From: Blastobasis lacticolella
Taxonomy: Eukaryota; Arthropoda; Insecta; Lepidoptera; Blastobasidae
NCBI GenBank assembly: GCA_905147135.1
Contig: LR990060.1
Location: 14,028,001 to 14,092,000 of the forward strand
DNA length: 64,000 nucleotides
Direction: 5' to 3'
Part shown: positions 21,308 to 32,974 of the stretch, in pieces
How the letters are laid out: each line of letters starts with the position of its first letter
Numbering within the stretch: position 1 is the first letter of the stretch
Program-made: the position numbers and the translations under genes
Notes under the pieces: model-generated
Database searches by the model: none
Told to the model about the DNA's origin: nothing
What the model saw: only the letters and a program-made list of their open reading frames with translations

Positions 21308-21890
21308 ATGTAAAAGGAGCATCGGTGGTAGAGTGGTTAAGGTAAGACTCGTAAGCGAGAGGTACCGGGTTCAAACCTCACTGCGACCATAAATCAATGA
21401 CTCTTTTCTGAGTTACGTATATTGAATACTAACCGATGCTCTTACGGTGAGGGATAACATCGTGATGAAACATGCTCTTTCAGTCGCCTGAATGTGTAAC
21501 CATGATCCAATCTGGTCAGATTCCTCTTTTAACAGGGTCACAGAGGTCAGATGGCATTTCATCACAGCCCGTAACAGTCCACTGCAGGACTTAGGGCCAC
21601 TCCCACGACAGGACAGGGTATTGCCATAATCTCCACGCTTGGCAGGCGGGTTGGAGATCGCAGTGTTTAAATATAACAATGGAAAATGCTGCTGCCCATT
21701 TTCAAGATTACGGAGACTCTTGATCTTTTGCCTCGAAAACATTAGTCTCACTGTCAATCATCATTAGTCAACTCGTGAACATTTGCCTAGAAAACAGATG
21801 GCATTTGTTCGATTGTAATTATCTAATCTGCCAAATCCTGGATCACGGTCAAGGCGGACCCCGGGCCCTCGTGCGCAAGAGCACAATTTA
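21308..21890 (+). mobile_element. SINE S2 split by a nested S3 insertion
   Basis: The S2 head has tRNA-like boxes (gtggtagagtggttaagg; gggttcaaacct). The S2 body is interrupted at 21560-21795 by an S3 copy in the opposite orientation. An 11-base direct repeat, AGATGGCATTT, flanks the insert at 21549-21559 and 21796-21806, after which S2 resumes. This shows S3 as the younger element here and as a mobile unit. Confidence 0.75.
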
Positions 21891-22194
21891 ATGGTAGACA
21901 CCGGTAGAGTTACGTAATTAATTAATTATCTTGTATTTTTAATACGGCGAATTATCAGCGTTTTTATCTATTGGCCACGTACTATAGTTTAGTTTGTGGC
22001 TGATAAGCGTTCGATGGAAGGTGTAAACGATATATCATTGATCCGCCAAACATAATATCGTGGTAAAAATAAAAAAATAATAGAAATGATATACCGTCAC
22101 GGGGTGCCAATCAGCTCCATTGACTGTTAATCCTGTCACAGGGGTCCCAGCATAAATTAGTCGCTTCCGCAATAATTTTTCAATACCCTTCATC

Positions 22195-22400
22195 GTTCCA
22201 GCTATCCACACGAGCCGCTTTAGCTCGACCTTTATAATGCGTACGGTTAAGGAGTGGAACACGTTGCCTGCGAGTGTGTTCCCTGATCAATATAATCGGG
22301 ATGCCTTCGAGGTGAATAGTATGTTCCAAGACGGGCATTGTCCATATTCGGCCGCATCGTCACTTACCAACAGGTGAGATGGCGGTCAAATGCCTGTCTA
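22195..22400 (+). mobile_element. Non-LTR 3'-end fragment, family N3
   Basis: Contains cgtacggttaaggagtggaac and ends ccaacaggtgagatggcggt. 5'-truncated. Confidence 0.6.
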
Positions 22401-22679
22401 GCCTAATATATTAAATAAAAGTGGCAATACTCACCAATAATCTTGAGGAGGCTCAAATCCGGACTGTTATGGGATGTGGATTATTGTGATATAACTTCGT
22501 CTTAATTCGAAAGACTATAATGACACAGTCTATTCTCTAAGGACAATAGCATCGGAGCCACATTCTAGTCGTCTTGCCTGCAAGTGTGATAATTATAATT
22601 AAGACGCCGAAAATGAATAGGCAACGGTCACGTCAAAGACAGTCATTTAAATAAAAATTATTCTATCAAGCGTTGAACT

Positions 22680-22850
22680 CACGTTTAACGAGTGTATAAC
22701 AGTCTTATGTCAAAATACTTTTGGCCTATGCAACAAACTTATCTGATCCATTGACAACGTCGCTGTTGTTGAAATTGGCGTGACATTTCAAAATGGCGAC
22801 ACTAGTTTCAGCTTTGGCCACCGGGTCAGATAGTTTGTGGACTTATTATC
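22680..22850. repeat. Repeat shared with 61665-61770
   Basis: aaacttatctga, gacatttcaaaa.tggcga and ggccaccgggtcagatagt occur in the same order near 61665-61770. Class not recognised. Confidence 0.5.
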
Positions 22851-23398
22851 TCGGAGAGACCAGCGCCGACAGTTAGCTTCTGTCAAGCTACATACACTTC
22901 ACTATAAACTTATTTCCAAAACTGGAACTAAGTGTAGCCAATTAAAATATCATTTTGCGGCAAGAATAAATTCAACAGCAGCGACGCTGTCATTGGGCCT
23001 GGACTATATTGTGCCTTTGCAGATAAATTTGTATCGGTGTACAGGCCGTGTAACTCAACGGCTGTGTTACATACAGGCATGATCAATAATATAATCAATA
23101 AGATCAGTTCTTTTTTATTAATACGACGGCTGGTAAATATCTACATACATACATACATAAAGCTCACGCCTGTGTCCCACAGGTGTAGGTAGAGACAATT
23201 TAATTCTTTATTTCGCGAAATTCTACCTGTGGTATTGCGAAGTAGTTAATAGACATTATTGAAACTTGTGTAAATGTTTAGGGACACATGTTAACTATTT
23301 GAGCAAATACAAAAGTCACATCGTTTTGGAGTTCGGACATAGGTCTGTAAAATGTAAAACTCATATTAAAATACATAAATTCTTCTCTCAACCGCTAG
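22851..23398. other. Upstream region of JHEH-C
   Basis: Contains a (CATA)n run followed by aagctcacgcctgtgtccc (23140-23200), a repeat also seen near 31640 and reversed near 46350. The sequence just before the JHEH-C ATG is cgctag, as in JHEH-D, so a spliced 5' leader ending at the ATG is possible. No clear TATA box was identified. Confidence 0.35.
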
Positions 23399-26300
23399 AT
23401 GGTGCGACTACTCTTCATAGCGCCTATACTGGCGCTAGCGGCTATTCCGCTATACTTCTTCCTGCAAGGACCCCCGCCTCTGCCCGACCTGCCTCTGGAC
23501 GAGTGGTGGGGCCCTCCGTCGACCAAGGGTAAAGCCAGTGAATCCATTAAACCGTTCAAGATCAAGTTCAAGGAAGAAGTGAGTGCCTTGATTTATTTTA
23601 ATACTGTATGTACAAAGTAGGTGCCTATTTCAGCCGTGTGGTTTCCAGGGGAGTAGAATCCAGCACCCATCGAGGCGATATATGGCATTAATGAACATTA
23701 TTTTGTGTCTCCAGGGACCAGTAACAAAGCAACAGCGTTTTTTTGTTGTGAGGTTTCGACGCCGCAACCTCCAACCCGCCTGTCAATTGTGGAGATGATG
23801 GTAAAACTTATCGAGGATGGTCGACCGCAATAAAAGATTACTACGCGCTGAAGATAAAATGTATGCCTTCTTTGTGGGGTATCGATCCGATTTCTGACAT
23901 TCGGTAGGTAAACAGGCAAGCGGGCCACCTGATGGGAAGTAGTCACCACTGCTTATAGACATTAGCAACACTAAGAGTAACGCCAATGCGTTTTCCCACC
24001 TCTATAACACGTTGCTCTGGCAGCAAAAAGGCAAATGCCCCTCCACTACCAAAGCCACGATTCCCCCAAATCCCCACCCCATAGATCACTGATATAATAC
24101 AGTGATAGAAAATTCGAAAAATGTTTGCAGGTTGACGTCCTTTGGCGTACATAACACGTGTGAATCTGTGTATATGAACTGCGATGTAAGTCTCTGTAGT
24201 GGCTAACCAAAGAAAATAGTGAATGCCAATAGGAGTGAATGCCAAAATGACGAGTGTTACGATTACTTGGAAGCAAGGAACATGATAAGCCGACCCCACC
24301 TGGTGTGATAAAGGGCTGAGGGATGATAATGTAGTCCAGTTCTGCTCGTAACAGTCAAGTGCCATCTAAATCCCGTATTTCTCATTTAATGTCACAACAT
24401 AGAGTTTGCATTCTTGTGTTTTTAGTTTTAACTGAAAACAGAAAGAAAGGCTTAACCCTCTGTCTGCATGAAGATTTCCGCTTTGATTCAAGAGTGTTTC
24501 TTACAATTTATGACGTTTGTTCATATTTACTATACGATCTTCCAGATGATCCAAGACTTGAGGCAACGCATCCAGATAACCCGCTCGCTCCCAGCTCCCC
24601 TGGAAGGAGTCAACCACGAATATGGGTTCAACTCCAATCAGGTCAAAGACTGGCTCAAATACTGGTCTCAAGACTACGACTTCGCTGAACGACAGAAGTT
24701 CTTCAACCAATACGAACATTACAAGACCAATATTCAGGGGCTCAATATACATTTCATCAATGTTAGGCCTGAGGTGAGTCCATTATATTTAGTAAAAGGC
24801 GATAAAAAAAATATTTTAAAGCATCTGTTAAGACAGATCTAACATACGAGTATATTAAAATGCTGACTTAATCAACCAATAAGTCACTAATCTTTGCTGT
24901 TTGGGTATACAGCTGGGTATAATATGCACTTTCACTGACAAATTTCAGGCCTTTGTTCTACTCATAATTCCTTCAAAAGGGAGCCTTGATCTACTCATCA
25001 TTGTTTCGGCCTTATGTCCCAGTTGTGAATACGCGGTGGAGTACGTGAGGGCACAGGGTCCACCTTGACTCCAGAATTTCGCATATGAGACGATGTCATA
25101 CGGGTTATTAGATGGCTGTGAAAGTACTACTCTCCCACAATTCGGTCTGGTGCGCTCCGTATGACCGTGATGTCAGTAAGACCATTATGGTATCGTAACC
25201 GGTCTATGAGACAGTGAGCCAGTGGTTATGGTAAGATTATTATTTCGGAAGACTTAATTAGTTCTCCCATCAGGTGCCAGCCCATGTAGAGCTGGTTCCC
25301 GTCCTGATGCTGCACGGCTGGCCAGGCTCCGTCAGGGAGTTCTATGAAGCGATTCCTCTGCTGACCGCTTATAGGGAAGGGCAGGACTTCGCTTTGGAGC
25401 TCATTATTCCTAGCTTGCCTGGATACGGATTTTCTGATGTGAGTATTTTGATTATTAAGTAAATGCATTGGTTAGGCATTTTTCCATTCCTTAGCTTTAT
25501 GCACAATCCAAGACAGTACTAGATCACCATCAGCTTGTCGCGTCATTATTCAGGAGGCCAGGTCTGCGACAATTCTGATTATCGCCCTAGTTTGGTTCCA
25601 CACTTTTAACATTCTTCATATTGAGTTAATTTTATTCTGGTTTTAACGATAAGCTAGCCCTTACAATGACAAAAGATTTATCAGATTAGTCCTTAAGGTG
25701 ACACAGTACCACAGGGTACTTTGCAGAATATAATGCAAAGACGTGGGGACAGACCTGCGTTACTGCATTGATATATGTAATTAACGGAAGTTTCTTCTCA
25801 TCATTATCATAAGTAGACAAACGCCATTTCACTCGATTATCCGTTTTTGATATTATTTCCTTACTAGTACTCCCACTTCCTCCTTCACTTCCTGCACGTG
25901 TTCCTCTACTATTTACCTAAAATGCCACAAATTTAAATCCTCCTATTACTATTATTTCAAATTATCAATATCTTTCATATTCCAGCCCGCTGTCAGACCA
26001 GGCCTGGGCGCGGCGGAAGTAGCTGTCGTCTTCAGGAACCTGATGCACCGACTTGGCTTCCAGAAGTTCTACGTCCAAGGCGGTGATTGGGGCGCCATCA
26101 TTGGGTCTAACCTTGTGACTTTGTTCCCTAATGTAAGACTTTTTTATTTATCAAAACGAGGAAAGCAATAATCAACCATGAAGCATATAGACTTAAAGCA
26201 TGTAAACTTAAATCTAAGCTACCAATCCTCTTACTATTTTTATTCAAATTCTACGTGATGGTAAGTGGTCACTCTACCCATAGATACCTGTAATATCGCC

Positions 26301-29300
26301 TAGGTCGCAGCGTGCTAAAGAATATGCTGGTTTCTTTAAAGCTCCAACGTAGTATCTCCTTGAGAATACATTTGAAGCATCACCATGTACTGTAATAATA
26401 GTTATATTTGCAAAATTCCTTTCAAAAACCTACATTTATTCCCACCCTAATAATTTCTGTTATTTCTACAGGAGGTATTCGGGTTTCATACCAATGTAGG
26501 TGGTGCTACCCTCTCGTCTTTATCGACATTGATACATGTATTTGGATCCCTGTTTCCTTCACTAGTCGTAGACGAGAAGCTCGCAGACAGAATGTATCCG
26601 TTAGGGAAGTTCTATTCCTTCATTTTACAAGAGTCTGGGTACATGCACCTACAGGCCACTAAACCTGATACTGTAGGTAAGTTCGGGCAGACAGCTCTTT
26701 CATATACACCTATATATAAAAAAATATCATCACGAGGCCCTAAACTGTTCAATCAGTCTCCACACAGTTCCGCCTGTTAGGCACTGGTCTAGTGTCCGTG
26801 TGCTTGCGAGACCGATAACTAAGGTTAAGCATGTCTGGGAACTAGATGGTTGACCGTTTCGTGCTTTGAGTCTAGTCGAACTTTAGTACTGTAACGAGCT
26901 CGTCACTCGTTAAGTGTGCCTCGTAATACTGTTGGCGGAAAGAGTCGCCAATGTCTTCCACGAGGTACCCAGAGACTGGTACTGTTTTATAATTATTTTT
27001 TATTGCATAGAAGAGGTATAGTGTTAGACGTTCTACCTGATGGAAAGTCGTTACTGACATCCAGAACATCAGCAACCGAAACAAAGCGGGCAGTGCCATT
27101 CTGACATGATGCAGCCAAAAGTCACAAACAGTATCATGTTTGGTCGCCTGTATATGCTGTATTCTACAGGATAGACTCTTGCAGTATGAAGAGGAAAATG
27201 TTCTCATGGATCCTACATTCTCTCTGCGAGCTTCTTGTCGACGATCAGTGAAGGGAAAAGAGATTCGAAGACTTGACGAATCAGAGTCGATTGATTTAGG
27301 CAGGTTACACCGAAACCTTGGTATGGACTCAGAGTACCTCCTGTAGAAAGGGATGAAAATAAATTTGCCTGAAAATGGAAAGAGTTATTATAAGTGACAA
27401 AGGTTCTGGCTTATATATAAGAAAATAATGTAAAATAAGGATATTAGTTGGGAAATAACTGATATTAATCTTCATGATTAAAATAAGTAAACTCAAATCG
27501 GAGGAAATGTTTAGATTCATGAAATAATGGTGGTAGGTAGCCATACAAATGCGTAATTGCGCATTACAGAGGGAGTAAAGAGACGAAGCTTGTGTTTTTT
27601 AACTTTCCTCTGTGGGATACGACATTTCCTCACAAACAGTTTACTTCTGTGATTTCTATAAGAACATTTTGAATATTTATCCATACATTTTCTCCAGATG
27701 AACATAATTTTCGAGTGAACAATTGTTACTAATGAGCGTAATATTTTTTTTAAACTTCAACAATAAGCAAGATAATTATGAACCTGTAATTTTTTTAAAT
27801 ACACAGACTATTAATCATATCTATTCTCCTCGACAGGACGTTCTCGGCTTCCACACCAACTTAGCTTCAATTCTCACTGCTAAAGCAGCACTGCTACATA
27901 TGCTCGGAGCCGTGTACCCTTCACTGATCGTGGACGAGAAACTTGCAGACAGAATGTATCCGCTGGGGAAGTTCTATTCGTTCATGCTGCAGGAGACTGG
28001 GTATTTGCACATACAGGCGTCCAAACCAGATACTGTTGGTGAGTTTCATAATTGTGTTTTTTTTTAATAATTCATTAACTACTCTGTGTAAAAAGTACCG
28101 GGAAGTCATGCTAATAGTTTCTTTAATTAGTAATGGGGTTCAACTAGTACCCCGTGGTACCGGATTCGAACTCCAGTGCCAGTATGTATCAATGACTCTT
28201 TTCTGACTATGTAGATTAGTTGAACACTAACCGATTCTCTTAAGAGAAAACATCGTGATGAAACCTGCATATTCAGGTGACAGAATGTGTAACCATGATC
28301 TAATCTGGTCAGGTCTCCCTGGTAGCAGCGTCACGGAGGTCAGATCGCAGTCGCTCCACTGTAATTACCTAATCTGCCAAATCCTGGATCATGGTCAAGG
28401 CAGACCCTTGGCGCGCGCGAGAGCACAACCAGAACATTAATGCCAATATGATTATTTTGTACAAGTCAGACCAAGAAAGTATTCTGCTTTCGAATTGTAT
28501 CTCCATTTCATTAAACGGTACTGTATGGTCCCATACGGTATCTTCGTTTCATTTTATAGCTGTGACCATAACTCAGCTTCACTATTTCCAGGCGTGGCTG
28601 TCTCCGACTCTCCAGCGGGAATCATAGCCTATGTCCTGGAGAAGTTCTCGACGTGGACTGACAAGAACCAGAAGCCTCTAACGCAACTGTTCACGAAAGA
28701 GCAGCTGATAGATAACATTATGTGCTACTGGTCCACTAATTCCATGACCACCGCAATGAGACTGTACTCCGAGTTTTTAAATAAGAAACAGATGGGATAC
28801 AAGCTTATGGAGTAAGTATTTTGAAAGAGATGGTTTGGTTTTAGCCGTGTAGTGTCCAGCAGAGTAGAATAGCACCAACCCCTTACAGTTTTGGGTGTCG
28901 TACAAGGCGAGTAATGCTTTCGAGGTAATAATCTTAGGTCTCCGTAGGCTGGAAAATGGTCAGCAGCGTTTTCCATTGTTATATAACAATGCGATCTCCA
29001 ACCCGCTTGCCAAGCGTGGAGATTATGGCATTAGCCTCTTCTTTCGTGGGAGAGGCCCTAAGTCCTGCAGTGGACTGTTGTGGGCTGTGATGATGATGAT
29101 GATGAGTTCGGTTTGTGGTAGAGACTCTTTGCGGTTGGAGATAGCTAACTCTCTAATCTCTCAAGCTAATATTCTAAGTAAGTAAGAATCGCGCTAAAGT
29201 CTTATTTTAGTCATATTTTACGTCACACATAGTTGAAAGGGTCGATGCCAGATTATGTGCTATTTCGTCTAATTTAATAAGGGTCAGTCTCAGGCACCCC

Positions 29301-30213
29301 AGTATTAAGAGGGTGAAATCACGCGTAGGAAGAAAATCGATTGTCAAGAACATTGAAAAATTCGTTCCATACTTCCGGGTGACACCTGTCAAACTTAAAG
29401 TTGAATGAATTTTTGGAGTCGGTTAATTAGGTTCGCAGATTACTTTCTGATACTGTGAACATTCTTGTATAGTGAACATTCTAATAAAGTGGCCATTCTG
29501 ATAAAGTGGACGTTTTGATAAGGTAGACATTCTGATGGAGTAAATGTTTTAATACAGTAGATATTCTGATGAACCATACGAAACTAAAGGTTTCTGAGCC
29601 AGGTACAATCTTTCATCAATCGATCACAATCGACAGGGGGTTCATCCTCACACCTTGGAGCCAAATTGGTTGCTAGCTGTGCGGTTCCAAGGGAACTTTC
29701 TCCCACGCACACTAAGGTTGTGAATGAACTATCTGGAGAGGTTTTCCCTGGAGAGTACAACATGGAGTTCTTCAAGAAAGGGGTTAAAGGTTTTTACGGG
29801 GTCGGCAACGCGTGGGTAATGCCCCTGGTATTGCAAACGACCATAGGCTGCGGTGACTGCTTACCATCAGGCAGGCGGCAAGCTTGTTTTCCACCCTATT
29901 GGAATAAAAAAACAATCCGGTGGGTTATTTAGTTTCACTAAGAAGGCGTTTACTTTTGGTAAGAAAAAAAATCTTCCTTTCTTCCAGTATACCCACTCCA
30001 GTACCAACCTGGGTGGCCCAAGCGAAGTATGAACTGGGATACCAGCCGCCCTTCATGCTACGGATGAAGTACCCGAACCTCGTGAACGTGACGGTCCTGG
30101 AGACCGGAGGACACTTCTTGGCTCTGGAGATGCCGAAGGAGTTCTCCGAAGACGTGGTCAGAGCTGTCACGGAGTTCAGGAAGATAAACAAGAAGGCCAA
30201 GACTGAGTTATGA
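23399..30213 (+). CDS. Jheh: JHEH-C: complete juvenile hormone epoxide hydrolase
   Basis: Microsomal epoxide hydrolase opening the juvenile hormone epoxide. Exons: 23399-23578, 24546-24773, 25274-25438, 25986-26132, 26472-26676 (5a), 27837-28038 (5b), 28592-28811, 29988-30213. With 5a the protein is 456 residues, with 5b 455, the usual JHEH size. A hydrophobic anchor lies at about residues 2-22, WWGP at 36-39, and the EHN domain runs to about 136. HGWPG is at 150-154 (oxyanion hole), and GGDWG has nucleophile D225. A Tyr follows RM in exon 5, and MRLY has Y367. The acid is E397 and the His is H424 (5a numbering). The start is the only ATG giving the hydrophobic anchor; cgctag before it may be an acceptor. 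Exons 3-7 and introns mirror JHEH-A. Family and active-site roles come from known insect JHEHs; substrate in this species is inferred. Confidence 0.93.
23620..24090. repeat. Repeats in JHEH-C intron 1 (S3-like, then N1 reversed)
   Basis: 23625-23790 resembles family S3 (gagtagaatccagcacccat). 23905-24090 is the reverse of the N1 end (taaacaggcaagcgggccac ... caaatccccaccccat). Neither adds to the coding sequence. Confidence 0.5.
26472..26676 (+). other. JHEH-C exon 5a (alternative exon)
   Basis: 205 bases, acceptor ctacag, donor gtaagt. Encodes the EVFGFHTN...KPDTV segment with the same protein sequence as JHEH-A exon 5a, as far as I can see by eye. Confidence 0.85.
27127..27330 (-). pseudogene. 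Inverted exon-5 remnant in JHEH-C
   Basis: Counterpart of 2142-2345, with the same TAG after the RM codons and the same frameshift. It therefore existed, already dead, before the A/C duplication. Confidence 0.7.
27837..28038 (+). other. JHEH-C exon 5b (alternative exon)
   Basis: 202 bases, acceptor tcgacag, donor gtgagt. Begins DVLGFHTN (GAC where JHEH-A has GAG) and shows several amino-acid changes from JHEH-A 5b (ILTAKAALLHML, ETGYLHIQ). It is open and in phase. Confidence 0.85.
28133..29105 (+). repeat. S2 and S3 copies in JHEH-C introns
   Basis: S2 at 28133-28443 and S3 at 28848-29105 flank exon 6 (28592-28811). They correspond one for one to copies in JHEH-A (3150-3463 and 3825-4092). 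Confidence 0.6.
29620..29912 (+). mobile_element. Non-LTR 3'-end fragment (N2) in the last JHEH-C intron
   Basis: Same fragment as 4600-4885. Translates to GEVFPGEYNMEFFKKGVKG. Shared insertion inherited through the duplication. Confidence 0.62.
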
Positions 30214-30339
30214 TTTGGAGAAAAGGTTAAAGATGTAGATGTTGAGATTATGTGACGAAACTGTAAAAACAGTCATGAACAACGATATATTTATTAAAAT
30301 AATGTTTTTGTTAGAATGTGTTTTTAATTTACCCCATAT

Positions 30340-31330
30340 CTAATGGAAATCTAAGCGGTAGTTTACACAGAACAGAAGCACAGAGACGCGTGGACATTTG
30401 TCGCCTTGCCATCAAATTATACAGATGGGATGGTACCCACCTATCCCGCCGGACTCTTGACACAATTCTAGAAACAGATCAATTATATGCATGATCTCCA
30501 ATCTACATAATCCTCTGAATAGATTCCCAAGATAGAGAAAAACGAGCAGGTAAGCGACATAGGGCCGAAAGGATAATATTTAATGACAGCTGTCATCATT
30601 TCCTTGCATCCATGACATAAAGGGCATATTTACGTTGTAAAACGAATTGGGCTGTCTGTTTGTCACGGTAGTATAAAAATATAAAGGTGGATAGTGGTTA
30701 TAGGTTATTTATTCTCATTAAAGACAAAATACTTACAAATAATATCATTTGGCGCTTAGAGTTATTAGTAAAATCACCACTTCATTCACTAGGTATTGCG
30801 CGACTGAACCTACGCTCGTATAGCTTCCCCCTTCAACCCCAAGCATTATCACTCCACTTGTGTTTCCGCAGCCCCGGTTTTCCGAACACATCTGGGCATG
30901 TGAGATAACATTCCTGCCGTAATTGGATTTTCCACCCTAGGGGATGAAGGCGTGTCGATGCCACGCCCCTTCTGGATAGAAAAGGATAGAGGGAGGGACA
31001 ACAGAGACGGGGATATGTGGGTTGCACAAAATATAGAGAATAGTACGTCGCTAGGTTAAGACGCTTCATACGTTGAACGTGGCCGTGTGGTGTCCGGTAG
31101 AGTAGAATAGCACCGACCCCTTACACTCGTGGGTGTCGTACAAGACGACTAATGTCATAGAGAAAAGATCTAGAGGCTCTCTCCATAGGCTGGAAAATGG
31201 GCAGCAGCGTCTTTCATTTGTTATATTTATAACACTGCGATCGCCAAATGGCCTGCCAAGCGTGGAGATTATGGCAATAACCTCCCCTTTCATGCAGTGA
31301 ACTGTTATGGGCTGCGATGATGGTACGTTG
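30340..31330. repeat. Repeats downstream of JHEH-C
   Basis: 30345-30420 resembles 7130-7200. 30794-31036 matches 8679-8911. 31080-31325 is an S3 copy. The order parallels the region after JHEH-A but is much more compact, since about 3 kb present after JHEH-A (including the TRIM) is absent here. Confidence 0.5.
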
Positions 31331-31629
31331 AACGAAAGGTAGGTGCAATTTTCGCGGATGGTTTACTGATTTTTAACCCCTGAAGGATCAATAATTATTT
31401 TTTAGTGCACAAAGTAGTACAGTGGCAGACTTCAAGCTAAAATAGCCTCATCTACCAGTCAACTAGGAGAAACTAAACCTGAGAAGATGAAAGCTACAAG
31501 AATAAAATATGCTACAGGGACAACGCATCAGCGATTCTGCATTTTGTTACATGAAACCTAGTCCACTAGGAATGTTATAGGCAACATTTGCCGCTTTCCA
31601 TCAGCGGGTTGTCTGTTTGTTTGTCTATG

Positions 31630-31985
31630 AGTTACATACATAAATACACATACATACATACATAAAGATCACGCCAGTGTACCATACATGGGGTAGACAC
31701 AGACTATGGACAGCCACATTGCTGTCTGTTTTTTTTTACGCTGGGAATGCATTACGCACGATACCCTCCGTAGGTGGACGGAAGGCCTGTGTAAGACTCC
31801 CGACAGTCGCCGGTGTACCCACTAAACCCCGCGGCGCTCCTGCATCGCCTTAATGGCGGTGTCATGGGAGTAGCCGAAACCTACTTTGCTTTGTCCTGAC
31901 ACAACTCCCTAGCCTCGCATATATCCACAACTCTTTTCATACATCTCCTTTTATTCTTGCCATTTCGGAAACAAAAAAATTGTTT
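31630..31985. repeat. Retroelement-tail repeat
   Basis: Starts with a (CATA)n tract and aaagatcacgccagtgtacc, and ends near ctccttttattcttgcc. It reappears reversed at 46195-46380 and in part at 23140-23200. No coding potential. Confidence 0.45.
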
Positions 31986-32041
31986 GTTGTTTTGTTTCTT
32001 TAAATAACTACTATTTGGTAGATACCTTCTTTAATTAGGGA

Positions 32042-32284
32042 TAATGCACTTATTACACATTCCTAAATTCACAGACTGAATTTAAAAACAAAAAGCGTGA
32101 GAGCAACTCAAAGTGCAATCTGGAAAATCCCGGATTTTTGAAAAGCGGAGCGACGCGTGACTTAATATAAGTGTTGCTAAAAAGGGCCTTATTGTATGAG
32201 CAATACATTCCACTTTGATTTGCTCTCACGCTTTTTGTTTCTGAATTCAGTCACTGAATTTAGGAATGTATAATAAGCGCATTA
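32042..32284. mobile_element. MITE with long terminal inverted repeats
   Basis: Left arm TAATGCACTTATTACACATT and right arm (reverse) TAATGCGCTTATTATACATT. Second inverted blocks contain aaaaagcgtgagagcaa. A relative lies at about 52533-52836. Non-coding. Confidence 0.7.
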
Positions 32285-32974
32285 AGTAGGGCTAGTAATA
32301 GAAAAATAAATTATTGTCAAAGTTTAAACATATTTTAATAATATTATAAACTGCAAAACCCGTAGGTAGTTAAATTATAATATATTTACAAAATAATCGT
32401 CAATAAAAAACAATCCACGTATTTGGTATCGCTTAAACAGTTCAAAACAAAACAAATTTGTAGGTTATCTTTGGCACTATCAAATTTGATAACACGTATA
32501 AATGGCACGCTTATAACTAACATTGTAATGAACAACATAAACTATAATAATATTAGGAGACACACCTAACGTGGTGAGTACATTGCGGTACTGAAGTTTG
32601 ACTAGCCTCAAACTACAAAACATATAAATTATTGAATATTGTTGTAACCTCTAGGCGAACAATGTAACTCTGTTGCGAACAGTTCTTTAATTATAATTAT
32701 TGAAATTATTACTATTGCGATTACGTATGATCAATTTAAGAGTTTCAGTTTATTGCAATGGAACTGTGTTAGCAACTGAACCCATGAAAATGATGGTATA
32801 AAATCGCAAAAGAAACTATTGCAATAATTGAATTGTTGGCAACAGAGTTATGTAATTAGCCTACTGTATCATAAACATATTTTCGTAATTCAAACTCTTT
32901 TATTAATATTACCTATGTTTTAAAAGCAGTAGTACTTCTACTGCTAAACTTCTACTACATAGAATAAAATATGC

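Noticed and set aside
21330..21395. Serine/leucine tRNA-like sequence
   Set aside because: It is the head of SINE S2, followed by the conserved S2 body. No mature tRNA end.
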